Below, piece by piece: positions 1 to 9,725 of a stretch of 64,000 bases of DNA. The stretch's first letter is position 1, and every line of letters starts with the position of its first letter. The notes under the pieces are model-generated. The model ran no database searches, had not been told where the DNA came from, and saw only the letters and a list, made by a program, of their open reading frames with translations. The stretch spans positions 124,001 to 188,000 of the forward strand of contig CAWGHD010000002.1 in NCBI GenBank assembly GCA_963822295.1, written 5' to 3'. Source of the stretch: VRUE01 sp963822295 (GTDB taxonomy: Bacteria > Actinomycetota > Thermoleophilia > Solirubrobacterales > 70-9). The position numbers and the translations under genes are program-made.

Positions 1-93
1 GCCTCCTCGAAAAAGTTAAGTGGAGACCCCCACCCGGACCCCGCCCCAACCTTCGAAGTTCGCAGTTCGAAGCTTCGGGCGCTGCCGTCCCTG

Positions 94-1431
94 ATGCGTG
101 GACTCGGTGGGGAGGACCTGGTGATCGCGATCGAGAAGCCGCCGCCCCCTGACGGCGAGGCGCTGTCAATCGGGATCGCCGGTCGTGACTTCGACGGGAA
201 CCTGACGTCGGACAGCACCCGCCTCGACGGCTACGTCCTCTCGACCGACCTCGCGCCCACGGCCCTCGAGCGGCTCGGGATCGCGGTCCCGGATGAGATG
301 TCGGGATCGGCGATCCGGTCCGAGGGCGGCGCCGACCCGGCTGCCGTGGAAACGCTTGGAGAGCGGATGGCGGCGATCCCCGAGCGGCGCGGGCCGGTGA
401 TCGGGCTTGCGCTGCTGGCGTGGACCGTCCTCCTCGCGCTGGTCGCCGCCGTCTCCCGCGGCGCCCTGGCGAGGGCGGGCGTCCGCCTGGTCGCGGTCGC
501 CGTGGTCCTGCTGCCGGCGACCCTGCTCGCGGCGGCGGCGCTGGAGCCGGGGCAGGGGGTCGAACAGGCGCTGGCGATCTTCGCCACGCCGCTGCTCGCC
601 CTCGCCCTGGTCCGGCTCCTGCCCGGCTATCGCGCCCTCGCCGTGGCGAGCGGCATCACCGTGCTCGCCTACGCTGCCGACGTCGTCGCCGGGTCGCCGT
701 TCACCTCGCTGTCCCTGCTCGGGCCCAACCCGGGGCTCGGGGTGCGCTTCTACGGGATCGGCAACGAGCTCGAGGCGCTGCTCGCCGTCCTCGTCGTCGC
801 CGGCACCGGCGCCGGACTGACCGGCTTCGGCCGCCGGCCCTCGCCACGCGCCGCCGCCCTCGCCTTCCTCGCCGTCGGCCTGGGCTTCGCCTTCGTCTTC
901 GCAGCCGGCCGCTTCGGCGCCGACGTGGGCGCCGCCATCGTCCTGCCGGTCGGGGCCGCCGTCGCCGCCGCCGCGATCGCCGGGCGCAGCCGCCGGGCGC
1001 TGCTCCTCGCGCTCGCCGCTCCGGTCGGGGCCGTCGCCCTGCTGGCGCTGATCGACCTCGCCTCCGGAGCCGACGCCCACCTGACCCGGTCCGTGCTCGA
1101 CGCCGGCGGGCTCGACGAGGTGGCGGAGGTCGCGCAGCGGCGCCTGCAGCTCTCCGCGCACAGCTTCGCCAGGCCGATCGTCTTCGTCTTCCTGCCGCTC
1201 CTCGCCGCCGCCGCCGTCCTCGCCTTCGTCTGGCGCGACCGGATCGCCGCCTGGCTGCGGCCGCATCCCGCGCTATCGGCGGGGCTGTCCGGGGCTGCCG
1301 CGGCGACGCTCGTCGGGACCCTCGCCAACGACTCCGGCGCCCTCTTCCTCGAGATCGGCACCGCCTACCTGCTCGCCTTCACCGGCTTCGCCTGGGCCGA
1401 GGCGGACGACCCAGGCGGCCGTTACCCTTAG
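94..1431 (+). CDS. Polytopic membrane protein with phosphatase-like N-terminal tail (possibly partial)
   Basis: Membrane protein of unknown function. The first ~90 residues look like the end of an alkaline-phosphatase/sulfatase-fold domain (STRLDGYVLSTDLAPTALE, a typical tail in which the enzyme domain hands over to membrane segments). From about residue 100 onward there are some ten hydrophobic segments rich in Ala, Leu and Val. The frame has no stop between base 1 and the ATG at 94, so the real protein may begin left of the window and this ATG may be internal. It ends 6 nt before the GTG of the glycosyltransferase/flippase fusion, suggesting co-transcription and a role in envelope polymer or lipid handling; that role is inference from context. 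Confidence 0.6.
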   Translation: MRGLGGEDLVIAIEKPPPPDGEALSIGIAGRDFDGNLTSDSTRLDGYVLSTDLAPTALERLGIAVPDEMSGSAIRSEGGADPAAVETLGERMAAIPERRGPVIGLALLAWTVLLALVAAVSRGALARAGVRLVAVAVVLLPATLLAAAALEPGQGVEQALAIFATPLLALALVRLLPGYRALAVASGITVLAYAADVVAGSPFTSLSLLGPNPGLGVRFYGIGNELEALLAVLVVAGTGAGLTGFGRRPSPRAAALAFLAVGLGFAFVFAAGRFGADVGAAIVLPVGAAVAAAAIAGRSRRALLLALAAPVGAVALLALIDLASGADAHLTRSVLDAGGLDEVAEVAQRRLQLSAHSFARPIVFVFLPLLAAAAVLAFVWRDRIAAWLRPHPALSAGLSGAAAATLVGTLANDSGALFLEIGTAYLLAFTGFAWAEADDPGGRYP

Positions 1432-1437
1432 CGGTCC

Positions 1438-3768
1438 GTGCGAATAGCCCTCGTCTCGCCATATTCCTGGACCTATCAGGGAGGCGTCAACAGGCACGTG
1501 GAGGCGCTCGCCGAGGAGTTTCTCGGCCGGGGCCATCACGTTCGTGTGCTCGCTCCCTTCGATCCCCCCGACCGGCTCAACCGGCTGACGCACCCTGCCC
1601 AGGCCGAGCCGCGGCAGGTCCCCGACTACCTGATCCCACTCGGCCGCACGATCGGCGTGCCGGCCAACGGCGCCGTCACCAACGCCTCGCCCTCGCCGAT
1701 GGGCGGCATCGTGCTCCCCCGGCGCGAGCTGCGGCGCGGGGGCTATGACGTCGTCCACATCCATGAGCCGATGGTGCCCTTCGTGGGCTGGAACGCGGCG
1801 CTCGGCGCCACCTCCCCGGCGGTCGGGACGTTTCACACCTACTCGACCAAGGCCCTGCCCAACCATCTCGCCTCGGCGCTCGGCGTTCGTCGCGTCTTCA
1901 ACCGCCTCGCGGCACGCATCGCCGTCTCCGAGGCGGCCGCCTGGACCGGTCGCCGCTGGTTCGGCGGGCGCTACGAGATCATCCCCAACGGCGTCGATGT
2001 GGAGGGCGCCCCGGCGGGGCCGAAGCCTTCCTCGGAGGAGCTGCGCGTCCTCTTCATCGGCCGCGCCGAGGAGCGCAAGGGCCTGCCGATCCTGCTCAGC
2101 GCCTTCGGCGCCCTCGCCGAGCACGTGCCCTGCCGATTGACCGTGATCGGCGCCGACGACACCGACGTCCGCCGCTACCTGGCGGACCCCGAGACGATGC
2201 GGGTGATCGACGTCCACGGCCGCGTTTCCGGCAACGTCCTCTGGCGCCACCTGCGCGAGGCAGACCTGCTCTGCGCCCCGTCGCTCTCGGGCGAGAGCTT
2301 CGGGATGGTGCTGACCGAGGCCTTCGCCGCCGGGACCCCGGTCGTCGCCTCGGCGATCGCCGGATACAGCGACGTCGTCACCGACGGCCTCGACGGCGTG
2401 CTGGTGCCGCCGGGCGACGCCCAGCGCCTCGCCGAGGAGCTCCAGCGCGCCTACCACGAGCCCGAGCGCCTGAAGGCGATGGGGAGGGCCGCCCGGGAGA
2501 GCGCCCGGCGCTACGCCTGGCCGCACGTAGCCGATCGCGTGACCGAGGTGTATGAGCGCGCGATCGAGGTGCCGCGGCCGCAGACCGCCGCCGAGAGGTT
2601 TGGGAACTGGGCCGGATTCCGGCCGGCCGACGGCGATCCCCCGGCGCCGCCCCAGCGCCTGCCTTCACTCGACCCGCCGATGGCTCAGGGTGGAGGTCGC
2701 CGAAGGCGAATCGCGCGTCGCGCCGGTCTCGGCGTCGCCGCCGTTCTCGGGGTCGGGCTGACCGCGCTGGCCGCGCAGAAGATCGGCGTCGACAAGGTGG
2801 TCGAGAGCATCGTCCGCTCGGACTTCACCTGGGTGCTGATCGCCTTCGCCCTGATGGTCCTCTCGCTCTTCGTCCGCGCCGCCTCCTGGTATTGGATCGT
2901 CCGCGCGGCGCTGCCCAACCGCCCGGTTCGCCGCCGCGACGTCACCTCGGCGACGATGATCGGGGTCCTGATGTCTGCGACCCTGCCCGCCCGCCTCGGC
3001 GAGCCGGCGAGGGCGCTCTCGCTCTCGCGCCGCACGGGCCGGGTCAGGGAGACCTTCCCGGTGATAGTCGGCACCCTGGTCTCGCAGACGATGCTCAACA
3101 TCGTCGCCCTCCTGCTGCTCGGCGTGATCATCATCGCGACGACGCCGCTCTTCCACTCCGACACGCAGAAACTCTTCGCCTTCAGCTTCCTGCCGATCGC
3201 CCTGTTGCTGGTCGTCCTCGTCGCCCCGCGCCTCACCCGACGCAGCGGCAGCGGCCGGCTGGCGAGGCTGAGCGCGGTCCTGCACGGCGCCCTCGTCCAG
3301 GTCCGGGCCGGGCTCGTCGTCTTCCGCAATCCGCGAAGCGGCTTCTTCGCCACCACCGCGCAGCTCGGCGCATGGGCGATCCAGCTGCTCTCCTGCTGGG
3401 CCCTGTTCGCGGCGCTCGGGCTCGACGACCGGGCCGGGATCGGGGCCGCCGCCGCCGTGCTCTTCGCCGTCAACGTCACCGCGGTGGTGCCTGTCACCCC
3501 TTCGAACATCGGCATCTTCCAGCTCGCGGTGATCAGCGTCCTCACCACCGGCTGGGGCATCGGCGAAGCGAACGCCCTCGCCTACGGCGTCATCCTGCAG
3601 GCGGTCGAGATCGCGACCGCGGTCCTCCTCGGGCTGCCCTCGCTGGTGCGCGAGGGCCTGACCTGGAGCGACCTGCGGGTCCAGGCGCTCTCGGCCTCGC
3701 CGGTCAGGCTGCAGCCGAAGCCGCCGCCACAGGCCCCGGCGCGAGAGCGGCTCGAGGTCGAGATCTAG
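1438..3768 (+). CDS. GT4 glycosyltransferase fused to LPG-synthase-type flippase domain
   Basis: Two-domain protein of 776 residues. Residues 1-375 are a GT-B glycosyltransferase of family GT4 (PimA-like): an N-terminal glycine-rich loop (YQGGVNRHVEALA), the hinge IPNGVD, and the E-x7-E nucleotide-sugar motif in ESFGMVLTE near residue 284. After a basic, proline-rich linker (about 375-420), residues 420-745 form seven or eight membrane segments of the lysylphosphatidylglycerol synthase transmembrane family (LPG_synthase_TM / UPF0104), with the typical TPSNIGIFQ segment. Known members of the two families glycosylate lipid carriers and translocate lipids, so the fusion probably makes and flips a glycolipid; that coupling is inference. 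Start is GTG. The stop overlaps the stop of the convergent HD-GYP gene within a single CTAG. Confidence 0.9.
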   Translation: MRIALVSPYSWTYQGGVNRHVEALAEEFLGRGHHVRVLAPFDPPDRLNRLTHPAQAEPRQVPDYLIPLGRTIGVPANGAVTNASPSPMGGIVLPRRELRRGGYDVVHIHEPMVPFVGWNAALGATSPAVGTFHTYSTKALPNHLASALGVRRVFNRLAARIAVSEAAAWTGRRWFGGRYEIIPNGVDVEGAPAGPKPSSEELRVLFIGRAEERKGLPILLSAFGALAEHVPCRLTVIGADDTDVRRYLADPETMRVIDVHGRVSGNVLWRHLREADLLCAPSLSGESFGMVLTEAFAAGTPVVASAIAGYSDVVTDGLDGVLVPPGDAQRLAEELQRAYHEPERLKAMGRAARESARRYAWPHVADRVTEVYERAIEVPRPQTAAERFGNWAGFRPADGDPPAPPQRLPSLDPPMAQGGGRRRRIARRAGLGVAAVLGVGLTALAAQKIGVDKVVESIVRSDFTWVLIAFALMVLSLFVRAASWYWIVRAALPNRPVRRRDVTSATMIGVLMSATLPARLGEPARALSLSRRTGRVRETFPVIVGTLVSQTMLNIVALLLLGVIIIATTPLFHSDTQKLFAFSFLPIALLLVVLVAPRLTRRSGSGRLARLSAVLHGALVQVRAGLVVFRNPRSGFFATTAQLGAWAIQLLSCWALFAALGLDDRAGIGAAAAVLFAVNVTAVVPVTPSNIGIFQLAVISVLTTGWGIGEANALAYGVILQAVEIATAVLLGLPSLVREGLTWSDLRVQALSASPVRLQPKPPPQAPARERLEVEI

Positions 3769-5084
3769 GCTTCGGCTTCTTCGAGCACGATCGTCTCGAG
3801 CGCCGAGGCGACCGTCGGGTCGAACTGGGTCCCCGCGCAGCGCCGCAGCTCGGCGAGCGCGTCCTCGACCGGCATCGCCTCGCGGTAGGAGCGCGTCGTG
3901 GTCATCGCGCTGAAGGCGTCGCAGCAGGTGACGATCCGGGCCTCGATCGGGATCTCCTCGCCGGCGAGGCCGTCGGGGTAGCCGCTGCCGTCGTAGTGCT
4001 CGTGCGAGGAGCGCACGATGCGGCCGACCTCGGAGAGGACGCCGCCGACCCGGTCGAGCATGGTCTCGCCCTCGATCGTGTGCTTGTGCATGATCTTCCA
4101 CTCGTCGTCGTCGAGCGGGCCCGGCTTGTTGATGATCTCCTTCGGAACCGCGATCTTGCCGACGTCGTGGAGGAGGGCGGCGAACTCGACGTTGCGGATC
4201 TGGCGCACGTCGAGGCTGATGCGCTCGGCGACCGCGACCGAGAGTTCGACCACGCCGCGGCTGTGGCTGCCGGTGTAGGCGTCGTCGGCCTCGACCACGT
4301 CGCCGAGCAGCAGTGCCGTGCCCTTGTACGCGCTGCTCAGCTCGAGTGCCTGGTCGATCCGCGCCCGTCGCTCGCGCGAGAGGTAGGAGAGGACCGGTGC
4401 CAGCGGCACGGTCAGCAGGCAGATCGCCGGGGCGATCGAGATCGCCGCATAGGCGGCGAGCAGGCCGATCGGCGCCAGGGCGCCGTCGAGGGCGTAGACC
4501 GGCATCTGCAGGCGAAGCTGCTCACGGACCGAGGTCCCGTCCACGAGCCTGCTGCGGATCTCGGTGGCGGCGAAGTCGAAGACGAACTGGGAGAGCAGCG
4601 CGAGCAGGTAGATCGGCCAGTTCTCCCAACCGAACGTCTGGGCGCCGGCGGCGATCAGGACCAGGGCGGGGCCGACCGCGTGCCAGCAATCGCCGAAGAC
4701 GGCGAAGGCACGGTGGATCGTCGCTTCGCCGTTCGCCTGCTCGAAGAGCTTGCCCAGCGCCCAGCTGATGCTCACCACGAGCGGCACCAACGGGGTCGGC
4801 AGGAGGAACAGCATCGGCACCAGGACGAGCTGCGTCGGGACGGTGTAGCCGTCGGCGATCTCGAACGGGGCCTGGCAGGCGACCACGTAGAGGGCCATCA
4901 GCAGCGCCAGGGTCAGCGGGTCCAGCGCGCGCGGCGAGGCGAAGACGAGGGCCATCGCGACGGCGACGACGAGGAACGAAGCGGCCACGGTTCCTTCCAC
5001 CGCGAGCTCGAGCCCCTTCGGGCGCATCTTGGCTCGGTCCCGGCCACGGGCGAATAGGTGTTCGGGCGTCTCTAGGACAGACAC
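3765..5084 (-). CDS. Membrane-anchored HD-GYP domain c-di-GMP phosphodiesterase
   Basis: Hydrolyses cyclic di-GMP. The N-terminal half (residues ~25-230) carries six or seven hydrophobic segments, a putative membrane sensor resembling a MASE-type module. The C-terminal half is a complete HD-GYP domain: HSRGV, then LLHDVGKIAVPKE near residue 300 with the metal-binding HD pair, HTIEGE, and HYDGSGYPDG near 365 holding the GYP signature. I place the start at GTG 5084 because a TAGGAC box lies 4 nt upstream, matching the leaderless pattern in this window; the frame stays open to an ATG at 5147. The gene is divergent from the secreted-protein gene led by a candidate c-di-GMP riboswitch, so enzyme and sensor of the same messenger may sit side by side. 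Confidence 0.88.
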   Translation of the reverse strand: MSVLETPEHLFARGRDRAKMRPKGLELAVEGTVAASFLVVAVAMALVFASPRALDPLTLALLMALYVVACQAPFEIADGYTVPTQLVLVPMLFLLPTPLVPLVVSISWALGKLFEQANGEATIHRAFAVFGDCWHAVGPALVLIAAGAQTFGWENWPIYLLALLSQFVFDFAATEIRSRLVDGTSVREQLRLQMPVYALDGALAPIGLLAAYAAISIAPAICLLTVPLAPVLSYLSRERRARIDQALELSSAYKGTALLLGDVVEADDAYTGSHSRGVVELSVAVAERISLDVRQIRNVEFAALLHDVGKIAVPKEIINKPGPLDDDEWKIMHKHTIEGETMLDRVGGVLSEVGRIVRSSHEHYDGSGYPDGLAGEEIPIEARIVTCCDAFSAMTTTRSYREAMPVEDALAELRRCAGTQFDPTVASALETIVLEEAEA

Positions 5085-5232
5085 ACCGGTCCTATCGGTT
5101 GGGGGCGCCTCCAGCCGTAACTTCGCGGGAATCCTGCAAGGCGTCAAGCACGCCTACCAATTACTACCTGGACGCATGTTCGATTTTCTTAAACGCGAGT
5201 TTTCCGTGGCCGATGGTCTCCGCACATAAGTC

Positions 5233-5325
5233 AGCTGAATAAGGGCAAACCCGTCGCGAGGCGGTGGCGCAAAGTCAGAGGTCTCGGCCTTCCGAGATGG
5301 CTCAACTACCTAGCTTGGTCCAATA
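5233..5325 (+). ncRNA. Candidate c-di-GMP-I (GEMM-type) riboswitch aptamer
   Basis: The RNA shows the conserved order of the GEMM-I fold: GGGCAAACC (5243-5251), a CCGTC/GGCGG helix closed by a GCGA tetraloop, then GGCGCAAAGTC (5265-5275), and a second perfect helix TCTCGG-CCTT-CCGAGA (5282-5297), followed by a conserved-looking closing segment to about 5325. GCAAACC, the GNRA-capped helix and CGCAAAG are hallmarks of the class. The GGC in place of the usual GGA, and the unusual 3' strand, mean it may be one of the GEMM-I variant subclasses. A covariance-model search would settle the class. Downstream elements that could serve as the expression platform are described separately. Confidence 0.7.
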
Positions 5326-5363
5326 AACCAGGCTTTTTGGCCTGCTATTAGGAAGGTTTGCCC
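5319..5363 (+). promoter_or_regulatory. Expression platform: hairpin plus anti-aptamer strand over the ribosome binding site
   Basis: A hairpin CAGGC-TTTTTG-GCCTG (5329-5344), extendable through flanking AATA/TATT, precedes the ribosome binding site GGAAGG (5351-5356). Next to that, GGTTTGCCC (5355-5363) is a perfect 9-nt complement of GGGCAAACC (5243-5251), the first conserved strand of the aptamer. The two pairings exclude each other: folded aptamer frees the GGTTTGCCC strand next to the start, while the alternative helix ties up the end of the ribosome binding site. This suggests translational control in which ligand binding turns expression on. The complementarity is seen directly; the direction of control is inference. 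Confidence 0.6.
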
Positions 5364-5367
5364 GAGA

Positions 5368-5994
5368 ATGAACTCCGCTCGACACATAGCTCGTAGGACT
5401 CCCGCAAGGCTGGTGGCGATCCTCGCCATGGCGTTGCTCGGGACGGCGATCTTCGCCGGCAGCGCCAGCGCTGCCTGCTCCACCGCCGGCGCCAAGAAGG
5501 CCTTCGCGGCCTGGGGCGACCAGCGCAACTACGTCCTTGCCCCCGACGGCGGCTTCGAGGCCGGCGCCTCTGGCTGGAACCTCGCGGGCGGCGCAACGGT
5601 GGTGGAGGGGAACGAGTCCTTCTACCTCAACAGCGCTTCCGACGACTCGTCGCTTTCGCTGCCCCCGGGTAGCTACGCGGCCAGCCCGCCGGTCTGCATG
5701 GACCTGGGCACCCCCTCGTTCCGGATGGTCGCCCGCAACACCGGCGACCCGACCTCGAAGCTGAAGGTCACGGCCAGCTACAAGCTGCTTGGCTTGGTCC
5801 GCACGCAGACGTTCGGCACCGTCACCGGCGGCACCGAGTGGGCGCCGACCAATTCGCAGTCCACCGTTCTCACCCTCTCGACCATCGTCGGGACGCTGAT
5901 CCCGAGCGCGATCGAGATCCGCGTCACCCCTCTCGACTCGAAGGGGAATTGGCAGGTCGACGACCTGTACATCGATCCCTTCTCGAGGCGCTAG
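5368..5994 (+). CDS. Secreted protein of unknown function under the candidate c-di-GMP riboswitch
   Basis: 208 residues. A Sec signal peptide covers residues 1-36 (basic start, hydrophobic core, then SASA-AC). The mature part begins with a short Cys-containing segment and then a beta-rich domain including a PDGGFEAGASGWNL-like opening, which resembles carbohydrate-binding jelly-roll modules of secreted glycosidases, though no catalytic motif is visible. I do not recognise a named family. Ribosome binding site GGAAGG lies 11 nt upstream of the ATG. Its link to the riboswitch and the divergent HD-GYP gene suggests a matrix or surface protein made in response to c-di-GMP. Confidence 0.8.
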   Translation: MNSARHIARRTPARLVAILAMALLGTAIFAGSASAACSTAGAKKAFAAWGDQRNYVLAPDGGFEAGASGWNLAGGATVVEGNESFYLNSASDDSSLSLPPGSYAASPPVCMDLGTPSFRMVARNTGDPTSKLKVTASYKLLGLVRTQTFGTVTGGTEWAPTNSQSTVLTLSTIVGTLIPSAIEIRVTPLDSKGNWQVDDLYIDPFSRR

Positions 5995-6004
5995 ATACCT
6001 CGTA

Positions 6005-6057
6005 TCGATCAAACCGTCCGGCGGGTGCCTCTCGGGCCGCCCGCCGGACGGGATCGA
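6005..6057. terminator. Long hairpin between convergent secreted-protein and metH genes
   Basis: A 12-bp GC-rich stem CCGTCCGGCGGG/CCCGCCGGACGG (6014-6025 with 6040-6051) is extended by TCGATC/GATCGA outside a small bulge. It sits between two converging genes and has no marked T tract on either strand, so it is a candidate bidirectional terminator or RNA end-protecting hairpin rather than a classical one. Confidence 0.6.
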
Positions 6058-6134
6058 TTGAACTCAGAGTGAACTCAAATGTTCCAGACCCAATACATCG
6101 TCACCAGCAGCGAGGCGCGTCCGCCGTCGCTCGC

Positions 6135-9100
6135 TCAGCCGCTGAGCGCTTCGGCCTTCTCCGGGCCGGCGTCGTCGGCGTCGGGGTCGGACTCCGGCGG
6201 CAGCTTGCCTCCCCGGTCGGTGCCGGCGATCAACTCGTCGGGCGCGACGCCCTTCGGGATGAAGCCGGACTTCATGCCGAAGTAGACAGCCTGTGGGTGG
6301 TGGGCGATGATCGCCACCGTCGACTGCTCCGGCATCACGGCGTGCCCACCCGAAAGGGTCATGCCGATCTCCTCCAGTCCGAGCAGTCGCCAGACCTTCT
6401 CGTGCTCGGACTGGTCGGGGCAGGCGGGATAGCCCCACGAGTAGCGGCGCCCCTGGTCGGCGCCGATCTCCAGCTCGCGGCGGGCCCGGAGTGCAGCCAC
6501 TCGGCCAGCCCCTCGGCGGCCTGCACGCCGAGCCCGTGTACGAAGAGCTGTTCGGCGAACTCGCCGTCTGACTCCAGCCGCTCGATCAGCTCGGTGACCT
6601 CGGGCCCGACCGTGACGCCCTGGAGGGCGACGACGTCGCGCTCGCCGCTGTCCAGCGGCCGGAAGAAGTCGGCGAGGCAGATCCGGTCGTGCTTCGGCTG
6701 GCGCGGGAAGACGAGCCGCTCGAGCTCCCGCTCGGGGTCCTCGGGGTCGAACACGACCAGCTCGTTGCCGTCGGCGTTGGCGGGGAAGTAGCCGAGACGT
6801 GCCCGCGGGCGGAGGTAGTCCTGCTCGCGCCACATCCGCTCAAGGCGCGGTGCGAAGCCCTCCTCCTCGTCGGTTCCCTCGACCAGCTCGCGCCAGGCCT
6901 CGCCCTTGACCCCGCGGCCGCCCCAGTGCAGCTTGAAGAGCACGTGGCGGTCCAGGTGGGGGTACACCTCCTCGAGGTCGACGTCGACCTCCCGCACGCC
7001 GAGGAACGGCGCCGTCGGGATCGGGTTGTCGATGGCGGCGCTCGAGCGGGCGCTGTCGTCGGTCGTCGGCGGAGAGTCGTCGACGACCACCGGCTTCTCG
7101 CGCAGCTTCTTCGCCTCGCCGCGGATCCGCTCGACCAGCGCCGAGCGCGCCTCCTCGTCGATCAGCGCGTCCATCGTGTCCAGGCCCTGGAAGGCGTCCT
7201 TGCAGTAGAAGACGCCGGGCTCGTAGACCTCGTCCGATTCCTTGCCCTTCGGATAGAGCGTGCGGCGGCCGAAGTCGCGGTTGATCGCGGCGCCGCCGAT
7301 CAGCACCGGGAACTCGAGCCCGCGTTGGTGAAGCTCCTGGATGCAGGTCGGCATCTGCTTCGAGGTCGAGACAAGCAGCGCCGAGAGGCCGATCGCGTCG
7401 GCCTCGTTCTCGACCGCGGCCTCGATGATCGTGTCGACCGGGACCTGCTTGCCGAGGTCGATCACCGTGTAGCCGTTGTTGGTGAGGATCGTGTTGACCA
7501 GGGACTTGCCGATGTCGTGGACGTCGCCGAAGACGGTCGCGATCACGACCTTGCCCTTGGTGTGGCCGTCGATCCGGTCGAGGTGGTTCTCGAGCTGGGC
7601 GACGGCGCGCTTCATCACTTCGGCCGACTGCAGGACGAAGGGCAGGATCAGTTCGCCGGCGCCGAACTTGTCGCCGACCTCCTTCATCGCCGGCAGCAGC
7701 ACCTCGTTGAGGGTCGGGACGGCGCCGATCTTCTCGACCGAGCGCTCGATCTGGTCCTCGACCCCGTCCTTCTTGCGGCGCAGGATGTGCCAGTGCAGGG
7801 CCTCCTCGGGCTCCATGCCCGCGGTCGGGTCGTCGGCCTCGGTCTCGGCCTCCTCACCCTGCGACTCGAAGTGGGAGATGAAGAGCTCGAGCGCGTCCTC
7901 GCGCCGGTTGAAGACCAGGTCGTCGGTGAGCTCGCGCTCCTCGTCGGAGATCTCCGAGTAGGGGGTGATGTGGTTCGGGTTGACCATCGCCAGGTCGAGC
8001 CCGGCCTCGACGCAGTGGTGGAGGAAGACCGAGTTGAGGACCGCGCGCGGCCGCGGCGAGACGCCGAAGGAGACGTTGGAGACGCCCAGCGAGGTCTTGA
8101 CGCCGGGGATCTCCGCCTTGATCCGGCGGATTCCCTCGATCGTCTCGACCGCCGAGGGCCGCCACTCCTCGTCGCCGGTGGTCAGGGTGAAGGTGAGCAG
8201 CGTCGAAGATCAGCGCCTCGGGCTCGAGGCCGTGCTCCTCGCAGGCGATGTCGTGCAGCCGCTCGGCGATCTCGACCTTGCGCTCGGCGGTCTTCGCCAT
8301 CCCGACCTCGTCGATCGTCAGCGCGATCAGCGCAGCGCCGTGGGCCTTGGCGAGGGGGATCACCGTGTCGGCCTTGTCGCGGCCGGCCTCGAGGTTGATC
8401 GAGTTGACGATCGCCCGGCCGGGGATCGTCTCCAGCGCCGCCCTGATCACCTCGGGCTCGGTCGAGTCGACCTGGATCGGCGCCGGCTGGGTCAGGGAGA
8501 CGCGCTTGACGACGGCGCTCATCTGCTCGTCCTCGTCCTGGCGCTCGGTCAGCGCCACGCAGACGTCGAGCACGTGGGCGCCGCCTTCGACCTGGTCTTC
8601 GGCGACCTGGACGAGGCCGTCGTAGTCGTCGGCGAGCAGCAGCTCCTTGGCCTTTTTGCGAGCCCTGCGAGTTGACGCGCTCACCGACCAGGGTCGGGCG
8701 CGGCTCCTGCACGAGCGGGGTGGAGGTCATCATCGAGGAGACCTCGATCTGGCCCCGGGCGGGCCGTTCGCCGGGCACCTTGCCGTCGACCCGCTCGCGG
8801 ATCGCCGCGATGTGCTCGGGGGTGGTGCCGCAGCAGCCGCCGACGATGCCGACGCCGTAGCGCTCGACGAACTCGCCCAGCGTCGCCGCCAGCGGCCCGG
8901 GCTCTTCGGGGAAGATCGTCTCGCCGTCGGGGCCCTGCAGCGGCAGGCCTGCGTTCGGGATGCAGTGGACCGGAAGCGGGCTGGTCTCACCGAGGAAGCG
9001 GATCGCGTCGCGCATGTCCTCGGGCCCGGTCGAGCAGTTGAGCCCGATCACGTCGACGTCGAGCGCCGAGAGGGTCGTCAGCACCGCCTGGATGTCGGTC

Positions 9101-9708
9101 CCGAGCAGCATCTTGCCGCCGTTGGGCAGGAGCGAGACGCTGGTCTGGATCGGCAGCGCGCGGCCGGTCTCCGCGAAGGCCTCGCGGGCGCCGAAGATCG
9201 CCGCCTTCACCTCGAGGATGTCCTGGGCGGTCTCGATGATGATCAGGTCGGCGCCGCCTTCGACCAGGCCGCGGGCCTGCTCGGCGAAGACCTCGACCAG
9301 CTTGCCGAAGGAGATGTCGCCCAGGGTCGGGTCGGTCGATGCCGGCAGGAAGCCGGTCGGCCCGATCGAGCCGGCGACGAAGCGATCCTCGCCGGCCGCC
9401 CTGCGGGCGATCTCGGCGGCCTTGACGTTGATCTCCAGCGTGTGCTCGCCGAGCCCCCACTCGTCGAGCTTCAGCCGCGAGCCCTGGAAGGTGTCGGTCT
9501 CGACCACCTCGGCGCCGGCCTCGAGCATCGAGGCGTGGACGCCCTCGATCACGTCGGGCCGGTTCAGCACCAGCGCCTCGTGGCACTTGCCCTCGAGGCC
9601 GCCGTAGTCCTCCTGGGTCAGCTCGAACTGCTCCAGGGTCGCGCCCATGCCGCCGTCGAAGACGACGACCCGCTCGCGGGTTGCGGCTAGGAAATCACGA
9701 TCTGCCAT
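6135..9708 (-). CDS. metH: Cobalamin-dependent methionine synthase (frame broken at three points)
   Basis: Transfers a methyl group from 5-methyltetrahydrofolate to homocysteine via B12. Four modules appear in order over about 1190 residues: homocysteine domain with zinc ligands in GLNCSTG (~223) and GGCCGTTP (~290); pterin-binding domain starting with VGERVNSQGS; cap plus B12 domain with the lower-ligand motif GDVHDIGK (~728); and reactivation domain with GYPACPDQSEHEK near 1090. Translation is continuous only if single-base shifts near 8660, 8200 and 6490 are allowed. At 8200 one base appears extra (EALIFDAL resumes as TFTLTTGDEEW). The intact domain order and riboswitch argue for sequencing indels, not a dead gene. 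Start ATG 9708 has GAAAGG 9 nt upstream. Confidence 0.93.
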
Positions 9709-9725
9709 GTGTCAAAGCCTTTCAT

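Noticed and set aside
2665..4101. Minus-strand frame across the flippase domain and HD-GYP gene end
   Set aside because: Antisense shadow with no recognisable motif; the sense genes have clear domains.
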